Assembly: GCF_030159795.1 (NCBI RefSeq)
Contig: NZ_BSND01000013.1
Span: 434,001-498,000 of the forward strand
Direction of reading: 5' to 3'
DNA length: 64,000 bases
Origin: Methylophaga thalassica
GTDB taxonomy: Bacteria > Pseudomonadota > Gammaproteobacteria > Nitrosococcales > Methylophagaceae
A model generated the notes under the pieces. That model saw only the letters and a program-made list of their open reading frames with translations, made no database searches and was not told where the DNA came from. Position numbers and translations under genes: made by a program. This document shows, piece by piece, positions 1-9,197 of this stretch (position 1 is the first letter of the stretch; every line of letters begins with the position of its first letter).

Positions 1-792
1 ATTGATATTACTGTTTCCTCATTGGGTGATGCCAAGAGTCTTCGCGGTGGCAGTTTATTAATGACGCCATTAAAAGGGGCTGATGGACAAATTTATGCCA
101 TGGCACAAGGCAATTTAATTGTCGGCGGTTTTGGCGCTGATGCTGCTGATGGCTCAAGGTTAACGGTCAATATTCCCAGTGCCGGGCGGGTACCCAATGG
201 CGCGACGGTTGAGCGAGCCGTTAGAAATGCATTGAATGTTGGGGATTCTATTATTCTTAATCTACACAGTCCCGATTTCACTACGGCCAGTCGATTAAGT
301 GATGCCATTAACCATACATTAGGCAAAAATACGGCGTTTTCGATGGATGCATCTTCGGTCAAAGTGAACGCGCCGCGCGATCCTAACCAGCGTGTTCCAT
401 TTATGTCCTTAATCGAGAATTTAGAGTTGAATCCAGGTGAAGCACCCGCCAGAGTTGTGGTCAACTCACGTAGTGGCACGATTGTGATTGGGCAGCATGT
501 GCGGGTGAGCCCTGCTGCAGTGACGCATGGTAATTTATCGGTCACTATCTCGGCTAACCCAGAAGTCAGTCAGCCAGAACCTTTTTCGCAAGGACAGACG
601 GTTGTAACGCCTAACTATAATATTAATATTACGGAAGAAAATAGCCGGATGTTTGTCTTTAATCCTGGGGTGTCGCTCGATGAAATTGTACGTGCGGTTA
701 ATCAGGTCGGTGCGGCGCCTGGTGATTTAGTGGCTATCCTCGAAGCATTGAAACAGGCCGGCGCACTTAAGGCTGACTTAGTGGTTATTTAG
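1..792 (+). CDS. flgI: Flagellar P-ring protein FlgI (5' truncated by window edge)
   Basis: FlgI builds the P ring, the periplasmic bushing around the flagellar rod in the peptidoglycan layer. The reading frame is open from base 1, so this is the C-terminal 263 residues of a protein usually about 365 long; a TTG near base 22 is internal, not a start. Visible family features are the [18 protein letters not shown] segment, the [11 protein letters not shown] block and the conserved C-terminal part ending in LKADLVVI. It is followed after 2 bases by flgJ, the usual rod-operon order. The missing N-terminus, including the signal peptide, lies upstream of the window. Confidence 0.96.
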   Translation: MDITVSSLGDAKSLRGGSLLMTPLKGADGQIYAMAQGNLIVGGFGADAADGSRLTVNIPSAGRVPNGATVERAVRNALNVGDSIILNLHSPDFTTASRLSDAINHTLGKNTAFSMDASSVKVNAPRDPNQRVPFMSLIENLELNPGEAPARVVVNSRSGTIVIGQHVRVSPAAVTHGNLSVTISANPEVSQPEPFSQGQTVVTPNYNINITEENSRMFVFNPGVSLDEIVRAVNQVGAAPGDLVAILEALKQAGALKADLVVI

Positions 793-794
793 CG

Positions 795-1769
795 ATGGCT
801 TATGAGTCTAATATTGCCCGGTCAGCAGTTGACTTTCACGGCCTGAACCAACTACGCGAACAAGCGGTAAAAGAGGTGGATAGTCAGCAAACGTTGAAGC
901 AGGTTGCCGGTCAGTTTGAGTCACTATTTATCAATATGATGCTGAAGTCGATGCGTCAGGCAAGTCTAGGTGACGGGGTATTTGACTCATCCCAAAGCAA
1001 AATGTATCAGGATATGGCTGACCAACAACTGGCTTCTGATTTGTCTATGCGTGGTGGGCTCGGACTACAGCAAGCAATTATCCAACAGTTGGGGAGTTAT
1101 CAGCTCCAGTCAGCTCAGCCAGCCAAAACGGGCCAGAGCTATAGTTACGACACAGTAACGATAAGACCTGCTCTTGCTAAAAAAGTAAACGAGCTGATGT
1201 TAAAGCAGATACGTGATATTCACGCTGAAAACATCGACACAGATTCGACAACAGAATTGAAAGATATTGGTGCCGTAGTCTTTGACTCACCTCAAGATTT
1301 TGTAAAAACACTCTGGCCTTATGCACAACAGGCTGCAGATAAAATTGGTGTTGCACCTGAGGTAATTTTATCTCAAGCCGCTTTAGAAACAGGCTGGGGC
1401 AAGTATGTTCTCAAAGATAAGGCTGGAGAAACAAGTTTCAATCTGTTCAATATCAAGGCTGGTAAAAGTTGGACTGGTGATAGTGTCAGTAAAGTGGCAC
1501 TCGAATATCGTGATGGTAAGGCTTATAACGAAGCGTCTCAGTTCCGCTCTTATGAGTCATATCAGGATAGTTTCAATGACTATATTGAGTTTCTGCAAAC
1601 TCAGCCTCGCTACCGTGATGCATTAAAACACACGGGTAATGCTGATGCCTTTGTTGAACAATTGCAAAAAGCCGGCTTTGCAACCGACCCTAATTATTCC
1701 GACAAAATTAAACGTATTATGAATAGTGACATTCTGGCACGAATTTCGCTGGAGTCAAACCATGCATAA
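795..1769 (+). CDS. flgJ: Flagellar rod cap / peptidoglycan hydrolase FlgJ
   Basis: A 324-residue, two-domain FlgJ. Residues about 30-100 form the rod-binding/capping domain (QFESLFINMMLKSMRQAS, then the MYQDMADQQLA block). Residues about 165-320 form a glucosaminidase-type muramidase domain that opens the peptidoglycan for the growing rod; the probable catalytic Glu is E198 in the SQAALETGWG motif, followed by SFNLFNIKAG. Length matches the bifunctional gammaproteobacterial form rather than the single-domain alphaproteobacterial one. It acts in the periplasm after export by the flagellar type III system. It lies between flgI and flgK with 2- and 27-base gaps, so it is probably co-transcribed. 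Confidence 0.96.
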   Translation: MAYESNIARSAVDFHGLNQLREQAVKEVDSQQTLKQVAGQFESLFINMMLKSMRQASLGDGVFDSSQSKMYQDMADQQLASDLSMRGGLGLQQAIIQQLGSYQLQSAQPAKTGQSYSYDTVTIRPALAKKVNELMLKQIRDIHAENIDTDSTTELKDIGAVVFDSPQDFVKTLWPYAQQAADKIGVAPEVILSQAALETGWGKYVLKDKAGETSFNLFNIKAGKSWTGDSVSKVALEYRDGKAYNEASQFRSYESYQDSFNDYIEFLQTQPRYRDALKHTGNADAFVEQLQKAGFATDPNYSDKIKRIMNSDILARISLESNHA

Positions 1770-1796
1770 TCACGCTGACGAGTTAAGGAGCATGCC

Positions 1797-3233
1797 ATGA
1801 GTCTGCTAGGGATTGGGACATCGGCATTATTAACGGCCCAAGGTAATTTATCGACGACCAGTCATAACATTAGTAATGTTAATACTGAGGGTTACACACG
1901 CCAGCGTGCTGACCAAGCGACACGTACACCTGATTATAAAGGGGATATCTATTTTGGTACGGGTGTTCAGATAACGTCCGTCGAACGTGTATATGACACT
2001 TTTCTCGCGAGTCAGGTCAGAACTTATACAGCACAGGAAGCCGCCCAGAGAAGCTATCTCAGTTATTCTCAACAGGTGGATGATCTGCTCGGCTCAGAAG
2101 ACTTGGGCTTGAGTACAGGTATCAGTCAATTCTTCAATGCGGTGAATGAGGTAGCAAACGATCCGACATCGATTGCTGCCAGACAATTAATGCTGACTCG
2201 TGGTGAGTTGCTAGCGAATCGTTTTAATACCATGGATTCGCAGCTGACTCAGCTGGATGAGCAAGTGGATTACGATATTACTGTTGCTGTAGATGACATC
2301 AATAATTTATCGAAAAGTATTGCCGAGCTAAATGCTGCGATCACTGCTGCTAGTGGTGCTGGTGGTACGCCAAACGATCTGATGGATAAGCGTGACAAAC
2401 TGATTACGGATCTTTCAGAGATCGTCTCAGTGAACGTGATCGAACAGTCGAATGGTACAACAAATATTTTGATTGGTAATGGGCAAGCCTTAGTCGCTGG
2501 TACGAAAAGTATGACTCTGACTACGGTGACCGATACCTCCACGACCCCACCAAGATTAGGCATTGGCTATGGCGATAGCAGTACTAATATCACTAGTCAG
2601 TTATCAGGTGGCACCTTAGGCGGGGCTTTGGAGTTTCGTGACACGATTATCGATGATGTCAGAGCTGAACTTGATGTGTTGGCTCAAGCGGTGGTGGAAG
2701 GTTTTAATGCTGTCCATAACAATACAACCAATATTGCCAATGGTGGGCAGGGATCGGTTGATTTAGATGGTAATGATGGCGGAGACTTCTTTGACCCGGC
2801 AAATATTACCGCCGCCACTATTTCAGTGGCAATAAGCGATCCTCGTGCCATTGCCGCCTCATCAAAGTTTGATGCGGCAACAGGCACCGTGAATATTTCT
2901 GGCTCAGGTAATAATGAAAACGCATTAGCTTTGGCTAACCTGGAGACAGATAAAACATTAGTAACTATCGCGCCTGGGGTGACTCGTTCGCTATCAGAAG
3001 GGTATGCCGTGTTGGTTTCAGATGTGGCCACACGTACACAGCAAGCGGAAGCCAGTCAGGAAACACAACTTGCGTTGTTACAACAAACAGAACAGCGCTT
3101 TGATGCGGTTGGTGGGGTTAATCTGGATGAAGAAGCCGCACAGCTCATCAAATTTCAGCAAGCCTATCAGGCGGCTTCTCAGATTATTATCGTGTCCAAC
3201 ACGATTTTTGATTCGCTGATTAATGCTGTTTAG
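1797..3233 (+). CDS. flgK: Flagellar hook-filament junction protein FlgK (HAP1)
   Basis: FlgK is the first junction protein between hook and filament. The N-terminus (MSLLGIGTSALLTAQGNL, then SHNISNVNTEGYTRQ) is the classic axial-protein signature shared with hook and rod proteins. The C-terminus (EEAAQLIKFQQAYQAASQII) is the matching conserved coiled segment. At 478 residues it is on the short side for the family, with a reduced middle domain. The ATG has an AAGGAG Shine-Dalgarno about 7 bases upstream. It is 9 bases from flgL, its partner junction protein. Confidence 0.97.
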   Translation: MSLLGIGTSALLTAQGNLSTTSHNISNVNTEGYTRQRADQATRTPDYKGDIYFGTGVQITSVERVYDTFLASQVRTYTAQEAAQRSYLSYSQQVDDLLGSEDLGLSTGISQFFNAVNEVANDPTSIAARQLMLTRGELLANRFNTMDSQLTQLDEQVDYDITVAVDDINNLSKSIAELNAAITAASGAGGTPNDLMDKRDKLITDLSEIVSVNVIEQSNGTTNILIGNGQALVAGTKSMTLTTVTDTSTTPPRLGIGYGDSSTNITSQLSGGTLGGALEFRDTIIDDVRAELDVLAQAVVEGFNAVHNNTTNIANGGQGSVDLDGNDGGDFFDPANITAATISVAISDPRAIAASSKFDAATGTVNISGSGNNENALALANLETDKTLVTIAPGVTRSLSEGYAVLVSDVATRTQQAEASQETQLALLQQTEQRFDAVGGVNLDEEAAQLIKFQQAYQAASQIIIVSNTIFDSLINAV

Positions 3234-3242
3234 GAGATTATC

Positions 3243-4148
3243 ATGAGAATTTCGACATCCTATATTCAACAGCAAAGTGTGGACACGATGCTTGCCCAGC
3301 AGAAACAGCTGGCCGATACGCAGTTACAAGTCTCCACCGGCCAGCGAATTCTAAGGCCTTCTGATGACCCGGTAGCCGCGGTAAAGTCACTCAATTACGA
3401 GCGTGAAGTCAGCATTAATGAGCAGTATCAGGCGAATGCGGATGTGGCGAACAATAAGCTCAATGCGGCTGAAAATGCCTTAACCAGTGCGACGGATATT
3501 GTTCAACGGATTCGCGAACTCGCAGTTCAGGCGCTGAACGATACCAATGATGCTAATGCCAGAACAGGTATTGCGGAAGAAATTGATGAGTTGAATAAAT
3601 CGTTGGTCAGTCTGGCGAACACGACCGATGCTAACGGCGAGTTTTTATTTTCTGGTTATCAATCTTTCACACAAGCATTCGATACCACAACATTTGCCTA
3701 TGGTGGCGATAGCGGTCAACGCAGTATGCGTGTAGGAAGTGATTACTCAGTCGAAGCAACTTTTCCCGGAGATGAGCTATTTGTTATCACTAATGCTGAT
3801 AGTTCAACACAAGCTATTTTTCAGACGATCGATGAATTTTCAACCGCGCTAAAAGCTAATACTATCGGTACAGCACCTAATAATGGTGAATTCTTAGATA
3901 ATATGTCGACAGCCATTGATTCATTAACTACAGCAAGAACCGCTGTTGGTGCTCGAATCAATTCTATTGACCAGCAACGCAGCATTAATGAAGACAGTCT
4001 GACCAGCCTTGAAACGAGTCTGACTAAATTAAAAGACTTGGATTATGCGGAAGCGATTTCACGTTTAAACTCGCAAACGACAGGCTTGCAAGCGGCTCAA
4101 CAAGCCTATGTCAAAGTGCAAGGGCTGTCCCTGTTTAACTTTTTATGA
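3243..4148 (+). CDS. flgL: Flagellar hook-associated protein FlgL (HAP3)
   Basis: A 301-residue flagellin-like junction protein that sits between FlgK and the filament. It begins MRISTSYIQQQSVDTMLAQQ and carries the TGQRILRPSDDPVAA block typical of FlgL; the C-terminal helix (NSQTTGLQAAQQAYVKVQGL) mirrors the flagellin C-terminus. It has a GGAG Shine-Dalgarno just after the flgK stop. It is the last gene of the rod/hook operon visible here. Immediately downstream begins the glycosylation island, the same junction used in Pseudomonas glycosylation islands. Confidence 0.96.
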   Translation: MRISTSYIQQQSVDTMLAQQKQLADTQLQVSTGQRILRPSDDPVAAVKSLNYEREVSINEQYQANADVANNKLNAAENALTSATDIVQRIRELAVQALNDTNDANARTGIAEEIDELNKSLVSLANTTDANGEFLFSGYQSFTQAFDTTTFAYGGDSGQRSMRVGSDYSVEATFPGDELFVITNADSSTQAIFQTIDEFSTALKANTIGTAPNNGEFLDNMSTAIDSLTTARTAVGARINSIDQQRSINEDSLTSLETSLTKLKDLDYAEAISRLNSQTTGLQAAQQAYVKVQGLSLFNFL

Positions 4149-4157
4149 AACACTGAC

Positions 4158-4181
4158 ATAACTCTAACTATTATCAGTTAT
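4158..4181 (+). promoter_or_regulatory. Inverted repeat ahead of rfbF
   Basis: The dyad ATAACT-N12-AGTTAT (arms 4158-4163 and 4176-4181) fills most of the 38-base gap between flgL and rfbF and ends 5 bases before the rfbF ATG. There is no T-run, so it is not an intrinsic terminator, and no clear Shine-Dalgarno precedes the ATG. It could be an operator or an RNA hairpin that influences rfbF translation; AT-richness means chance is also possible. Confidence 0.3.
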
Positions 4182-4186
4182 AAAAT

Positions 4187-4957
4187 ATGAAGGCAGTGAT
4201 TCTGGCTGGTGGCTTAGGTACTCGTATTAGCGAAGAGTCTATAAATAAGCCAAAACCAATGATAGAAATAGGTGGAAAGCCTATTCTCTGGCATATTATG
4301 AAAATCTATTCACATCATGGTGTGAATGATTTTATTATCTGTTGCGGTTACAAGGGCTATTTGATTAAAGAGTATTTTGCGAATTACTTTTTGCATATGT
4401 CGGACGTCACCTTTGATATGCAAAATAATAAAATGCATGTACATGAAGCCCATGCTGAACCCTGGAAAGTGACGTTGGTCGACACCGGTGATGATAGTAT
4501 GACAGGTGGTCGTATCCGTCGGGTTGCTGACTATGTAAAAGATGAAGACGCCTTCTGTCTGACTTATGGTGATGGAGTTGGCAACATTGATATTACGGCG
4601 AGCATACAGTTCCATCAACAACATGGAAACTTGGCTACAGTCACAGCAGCCTATCCTCAAGCAAAATTTGGTGCATTGGATATACATGATGATCGGGTAG
4701 TGAACTTTCAGGAAAAACCGAAAGGTGACAATGGGATGGTCAGTGGTGGTTTTTTTGTGTTATCGCCCAAAGTGATTGATTACATTAGTGATGATCGAAC
4801 TAGTTGGGAGGGGCGTCCACTGGAAAAATTGGTCGCAGAGCAACAGCTACGTGTTTTTCGCCACGAAGGCTTCTGGCAACCCATGGATACGCTTCGTGAT
4901 AAGCAACACCTTGAACAACTCTGGCAGTCAGGTCAGGCACCATGGAAAGTCTGGTGA
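4187..4957 (+). CDS. rfbF: Glucose-1-phosphate cytidylyltransferase RfbF
   Basis: This enzyme converts glucose-1-phosphate and CTP into CDP-glucose, the entry step to CDP-dideoxyhexoses. The 256-residue sequence starts with the nucleotidyltransferase signature [18 protein letters not shown], followed by [18 protein letters not shown]. It also has the [14 protein letters not shown] metal-binding region and [15 protein letters not shown]. Length fits RfbF/DdhA. The start is fixed by the family N-terminus although no Shine-Dalgarno is evident. It overlaps rfbG by 16 bases, which implies coupled translation. First gene of the island. Confidence 0.95.
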   Translation: MKAVILAGGLGTRISEESINKPKPMIEIGGKPILWHIMKIYSHHGVNDFIICCGYKGYLIKEYFANYFLHMSDVTFDMQNNKMHVHEAHAEPWKVTLVDTGDDSMTGGRIRRVADYVKDEDAFCLTYGDGVGNIDITASIQFHQQHGNLATVTAAYPQAKFGALDIHDDRVVNFQEKPKGDNGMVSGGFFVLSPKVIDYISDDRTSWEGRPLEKLVAEQQLRVFRHEGFWQPMDTLRDKQHLEQLWQSGQAPWKVW

Positions 4958-6030
4958 TTGATCCCTCTTTCTGGCAAGGAAAATCTGTTCTGGTTACCGG
5001 GCATACTGGGTTTAAAGGAAGTTGGCTCAGTCTATGGTTAAATGAACTGGGGGCTAACGTCACGGGTTATGCTTTAGCTCCGGCGACAAATCCTTCCATG
5101 TATGACTCACTTGCTCTAGATGACGAGTTGGATTCGATAGTTGCCGATATCAGTGATCTGGCTACTTTATCTGTGACCATCAAGACATTACAGCCAGACA
5201 TTGTCTTTCATCTGGCTGCACAATCATTGGTTAAACCTTCCTATGATGATCCCGTAAATACCTATCAGACGAATGTGATGGGCACAGTTAATGTGCTGGA
5301 CGCAGTACGACATTGTCCTTCTGTGAAAGCTGTGGTGATCGTCACCTCTGATAAATGTTACGAAAATTATGAGTGGTCATGGCCTTATCGTGAAAACGAC
5401 CGACTGGGTGGGCATGATCCATACAGTAATAGTAAAGGCTGTGCAGAGCTGGTCACGGATTCATACCGTAAATCCTTTTTTGCCGATAATAAAACGGCCA
5501 TTGCAACGGCACGTGCAGGTAATGTCATTGGCGGTGGTGACTGGTCTGACTATCGATTATTGCCAGATTTGATTAAGGCAAAACAAAACACACAGCCATT
5601 AGAAATCCGGCATCCCGCCGCGATTCGTCCTTGGCAACATGTTTTAGAGCCATTATCAGGGTATCTGCAATTGGCACAGCAGTTGTGTGAAAGCGGCGTC
5701 GATGTGGCAGAAGCCTGGAACTTTGGTCCGGTACAGGAAGATATTAAACCGGTCCATTATCTTGTTGAACAAGCACAGAAAAAGTGGTCCAGCTTTGAAT
5801 GGTATAGTCCGTCACAGAATGAACATCATGAAGCCAATATACTCATGCTGGATTGTTCTAAAGCACGACAAAAACTGGGATGGCAACCTGTCTGGCGAAT
5901 CGATGACGCTTTATCAAAAACGTTTGACTGGTATGATGCCTTTTATTCCGGAAAAGAGATGCGTGAATTCAGTTTGCAACAGATTCAGCAATTTGTTCAG
6001 GCAGCCAATCCTCAGTTATTCAAAGCATGA
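4942..6030 (+). CDS. rfbG: CDP-glucose 4,6-dehydratase RfbG
   Basis: An extended short-chain dehydrogenase that turns CDP-glucose into CDP-4-keto-6-deoxyglucose. It has the NAD-binding motif [10 protein letters not shown] near residues 19-28, the family-specific [14 protein letters not shown] stretch, [11 protein letters not shown], and the YSNSKGCAE catalytic Tyr/Lys motif. The [14 protein letters not shown] segment is characteristic of RfbG/DdhB. The 362-residue length is normal. It overlaps rfbF upstream and shares an ATGA stop/start with rfbH downstream, so its product is probably handed on to RfbH. Confidence 0.96.
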   Translation: MESLVIDPSFWQGKSVLVTGHTGFKGSWLSLWLNELGANVTGYALAPATNPSMYDSLALDDELDSIVADISDLATLSVTIKTLQPDIVFHLAAQSLVKPSYDDPVNTYQTNVMGTVNVLDAVRHCPSVKAVVIVTSDKCYENYEWSWPYRENDRLGGHDPYSNSKGCAELVTDSYRKSFFADNKTAIATARAGNVIGGGDWSDYRLLPDLIKAKQNTQPLEIRHPAAIRPWQHVLEPLSGYLQLAQQLCESGVDVAEAWNFGPVQEDIKPVHYLVEQAQKKWSSFEWYSPSQNEHHEANILMLDCSKARQKLGWQPVWRIDDALSKTFDWYDAFYSGKEMREFSLQQIQQFVQAANPQLFKA

Positions 6031-7673
6031 ATCCATTACATACACCTCACACTGAATCCTCATCGATCGCCTTAACTAGTGGCGATATTTGTGTCGTTAA
6101 TAAAACGGGAATGTCACCGACGTTATGTGTTGTGGTGGCTATAGAAAATGCCATTATTGAATGTTATGAAATACTGGCATTCAACGATGATGTCTCAGAC
6201 CTTGATATATTTGTTTTTGACGATGACAGTGTTAATGGTTCAGCGCAATATGTGGACTTACGCTTTCCACTATTTGCCGGTTCACTTGATGTGGCTAGCT
6301 ATCAGGGCAAAATTTCAACATTAAATCTCGAAAGACTTTTGCGGGCTTTGGTGCAACGCCAGGTAAAACGTTACAGTCAAACGAAATTTCTGCACAAAGA
6401 CTTTCTGCCTGGAAGCAGTACTGTTCCAGTGTCTGGCAAGGTTATGGATTCTGATGATATCGAGCATCTGGTTGATGCCTCATTGGATGGCTGGCTGACT
6501 ACCGGTCGGTTTAATGCCCAGTTTGAAAAAGCGCTTGCTGAATTTATTGGTGTCAAACATGTGCTGACAGTGAACTCAGGTTCATCAGCCAACTTGTTGG
6601 CATTAACTGCACTGACTTCACCTAAGTTAGGTGATAAAGCATTACAAAAAGGCGATGAAGTGATTACTGTGGCGGCAGGTTTCCCGACTACGGTGAATCC
6701 CATTTTACAAAATGGTTTAGTGCCTGTTTTTGTTGATATTACTCTGCCTTCCTACAATATCGATGTCAGTCAGCTTGAGGCAGCGTTATCAGATAAAACA
6801 CGAGCCATTATGATGGCGCACACCTTAGGCAATACTTTCAATATTGATGCCGTTGTAGCTTTTGCTCGCGAACATAATCTGTGGTTAATCGAAGATTGTT
6901 GCGATGCTTTAGGTACCACCTATTCACCAGATACTGAACTGACTGATTATCGTGGACAAGCAATTGCGTTAGATGAGCCTCGTCATGTAGGCACCTTTGG
7001 TGATATTGCGACGTTGAGTTTTTATCCGGCTCATCATATAACGATGGGAGAAGGTGGTGCGGTCTATACCAATAATGGCCAACTGAAATTGATTCTGGAG
7101 TCATTTCGTGACTGGGGCAGAGACTGTTTTTGTGAGCCGGGCCAGGACAATACCTGCAAAAAGCGCTTTAGCTATCAACTAGGGCAGTTGCCTTGTGGTT
7201 ATGACCATAAATATACCTATTCTCACCTTGGTTATAACTTAAAAATCACTGATATGCAGGCGGCTGTGGGTTTGTCACAGTTAGCTAAAGTCACCGGGTT
7301 TATTGAAAAAAGAAAAGCCAACTTCCAACGTCTTTACGCAGGCTTATCTTCGCTACAGGATTATTTGCTACTGCCTGAAGCAGAGAACAATGCTGATCCG
7401 TCGTGGTTTGGTTTCGCTATTACCTTAAAGCAGAGTAATCGAGCTGACTTTATTCAGTATCTTGAACAACATAAGATCGCCAATCGATTAGTATTTGGCG
7501 GTAATCTCATCAAACAGCCCTATTTCGAACAACAAAGCTATCGAATTGTCGGAGAATTAATGGTGACCGACCAGGTAATGAATGATTCATTATGGCTCGG
7601 CGTTTTTCCTGGATTGTCTGATGAGATGATTGATTACATGATTGATACCATCCAATCTTATTTCAAAGTGTGA
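6027..7673 (+). CDS. rfbH: CDP-4-keto-6-deoxyglucose 3-dehydrase (RfbH/E1 type) with N-terminal extension
   Basis: A PMP- and [2Fe-2S]-dependent dehydrase of the DegT/DnrJ/EryC1 fold that removes the C3 hydroxyl. The aminotransferase Lys is replaced by His (H336 in [14 protein letters not shown]), the hallmark of E1 dehydrases. Cysteines C367, C369 and C377 (spacing C-x-C-x7-C), with C292, fit the known iron-sulfur ligands. The canonical domain begins near residue 100; the first ~95 residues are an extra beta-rich, acidic module that ordinary RfbH proteins (about 435-440 residues) lack. The long start is supported by the ATGA overlap with rfbG. The reductase partner (E3) is not in this window. 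Confidence 0.9.
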   Translation: MNPLHTPHTESSSIALTSGDICVVNKTGMSPTLCVVVAIENAIIECYEILAFNDDVSDLDIFVFDDDSVNGSAQYVDLRFPLFAGSLDVASYQGKISTLNLERLLRALVQRQVKRYSQTKFLHKDFLPGSSTVPVSGKVMDSDDIEHLVDASLDGWLTTGRFNAQFEKALAEFIGVKHVLTVNSGSSANLLALTALTSPKLGDKALQKGDEVITVAAGFPTTVNPILQNGLVPVFVDITLPSYNIDVSQLEAALSDKTRAIMMAHTLGNTFNIDAVVAFAREHNLWLIEDCCDALGTTYSPDTELTDYRGQAIALDEPRHVGTFGDIATLSFYPAHHITMGEGGAVYTNNGQLKLILESFRDWGRDCFCEPGQDNTCKKRFSYQLGQLPCGYDHKYTYSHLGYNLKITDMQAAVGLSQLAKVTGFIEKRKANFQRLYAGLSSLQDYLLLPEAENNADPSWFGFAITLKQSNRADFIQYLEQHKIANRLVFGGNLIKQPYFEQQSYRIVGELMVTDQVMNDSLWLGVFPGLSDEMIDYMIDTIQSYFKV

Positions 7674-7676
7674 GCA

Positions 7677-9197
7677 ATGACTGACAAAACATCCATGTAT
7701 CAAAAGTTATTCGTGCTGGAAATGGCCAACAATCACCAAGGTGATATAGCCCATGGCAAACAAGTCATTCAGCAGATGAAACAAGTGTGTGATGGTTTCC
7801 CTTTCCAGTTTGCCTTTAAACTGCAGTACCGTAACCTGAAAACCTTTATTCATCCCGATTATCGCGATAGACAAGACATTAAATATGTTAAACGGTTTCG
7901 TGATACGGAACTGGATGAAACCCAGTTACTAGAACTAAAACAAGCGATTGATGATGCGGGTTTTATTTCCATGTGTACGCCTTTTGATGAAGACTCTGTC
8001 AACTGGATTGAACAGCATGGTTTTGACATATTAAAGATCGCGTCCTGCTCTCTGACAGACTGGCCGCTATTAGAGCGTATTGCCCAGTCATCATTGCCAT
8101 TGGTGATGTCGACTGCAGGTGCCACGATGGAAGAGATTGAAAATGTCGTGCAGTTTTTCCTGCATCGCCATAAACAATTAGCGGTGATGCATTGTGTTGG
8201 TGAATATCCAACGCCACGACAAAATTTACAATTAGGTCAAATTGCCTTATTAAAACAACGTTTCCCTGAGGTGGCTGTAGGTTACTCAACTCATGAAGAT
8301 CCTAATGAAACCGAAGCGGTCAAAATGGCGGTGGCGATGGGGGCACAATTGTTCGAAAAGCATGTTGGGGTAGGTGAACTCAATGCTTACTCGGCGAACC
8401 CTGAACAAGTTAGACAATGGTTACTCTCAGCTCAAGAAGCCTATGCCATGCTTGGCCTTGAGGGGGAACGTGTTGCCGTCACCGAGACAGAATTAAACAC
8501 CCTCAATTCACTACGACGTGCTGTATTTGCCAAAAAGGATCTCGCTGCCGGGAAAGCCTTACAAACAGAAGATTTTTATCTAGCGATTCCAAGCCAACCT
8601 GGTCAACTATTAGCCAATGATTTATCTAAGTACAAACAGTTTGAGTTAAAAACAGCTGTTAAAGCTAATGAGCCGTTGTTATTGGAAAAGCTTGAAATCA
8701 CCGATACACGTGACATGGTTTCCGCTTCATTATCTAAAGTATGTGCTTTATTACGTGGAGCCGGCATTGCCATTGCTGACGGTGTGAACTGTCAGCTATC
8801 ACATCATTATGGCATTGAAAAATTTGAAGAAACGGGCGCGACTATTATTGATGTGGTCAATCGTGAGTATTGTAAAAAGATTTTGGTATTACTGCCTGGA
8901 CAAAATCATCCGGTGCATGCCCATCACAAAAAAGAAGAAACCTTTAATGTGCTGGCGGGTGAAATGCAGCTGCAACTAGGTGATGAATTAAAAACGATTA
9001 AAGCGGGTGAGATGGTAACTGTTGAACGCGGAGTTAAACATGCTTTCAGTAGTGAAACCGGGGCGATATTTGAAGAATTGTCGACGACACACTTTACCGA
9101 TGATTCTTATTACGATGATAAAACCATTAACCAAAACAGTCGCCGCAAAACTAATCTGATCTTTCGTGCTGACTGGCTAACTACGGAGTGGGCATGA
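7677..9197 (+). CDS. NeuB-family PEP-condensing synthase fused to SAF and cupin domains
   Basis: A 506-residue fusion. Residues about 10-260 match the NeuB/SpsE TIM barrel (EMANNHQGD, MCTPFDEDSV, LKIASCSLTDWPLLE, VGYSTHEDPN, FEKHVGV), whose members condense phosphoenolpyruvate with an aldose. Residues about 278-345 are the SAF/antifreeze-like domain. Residues about 375-500 form a cupin with both metal-binding motifs (H414, H416, E420/E421 and H455). The barrel is divergent after EKH compared with sialic acid synthases, so the product need not be a sialic acid. It is 3 bases downstream of rfbH and shares ATGA with the next gene. The exact substrate is unknown. Confidence 0.82.
   Translation: MTDKTSMYQKLFVLEMANNHQGDIAHGKQVIQQMKQVCDGFPFQFAFKLQYRNLKTFIHPDYRDRQDIKYVKRFRDTELDETQLLELKQAIDDAGFISMCTPFDEDSVNWIEQHGFDILKIASCSLTDWPLLERIAQSSLPLVMSTAGATMEEIENVVQFFLHRHKQLAVMHCVGEYPTPRQNLQLGQIALLKQRFPEVAVGYSTHEDPNETEAVKMAVAMGAQLFEKHVGVGELNAYSANPEQVRQWLLSAQEAYAMLGLEGERVAVTETELNTLNSLRRAVFAKKDLAAGKALQTEDFYLAIPSQPGQLLANDLSKYKQFELKTAVKANEPLLLEKLEITDTRDMVSASLSKVCALLRGAGIAIADGVNCQLSHHYGIEKFEETGATIIDVVNREYCKKILVLLPGQNHPVHAHHKKEETFNVLAGEMQLQLGDELKTIKAGEMVTVERGVKHAFSSETGAIFEELSTTHFTDDSYYDDKTINQNSRRKTNLIFRADWLTTEWA

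Noticed and set aside
6027-7673. RfbH as a PLP sugar aminotransferase
   Set aside because: The PLP Lys is replaced by His and the C-x-C-x7-C cysteines are present, which mark the dehydrase, not an aminotransferase.
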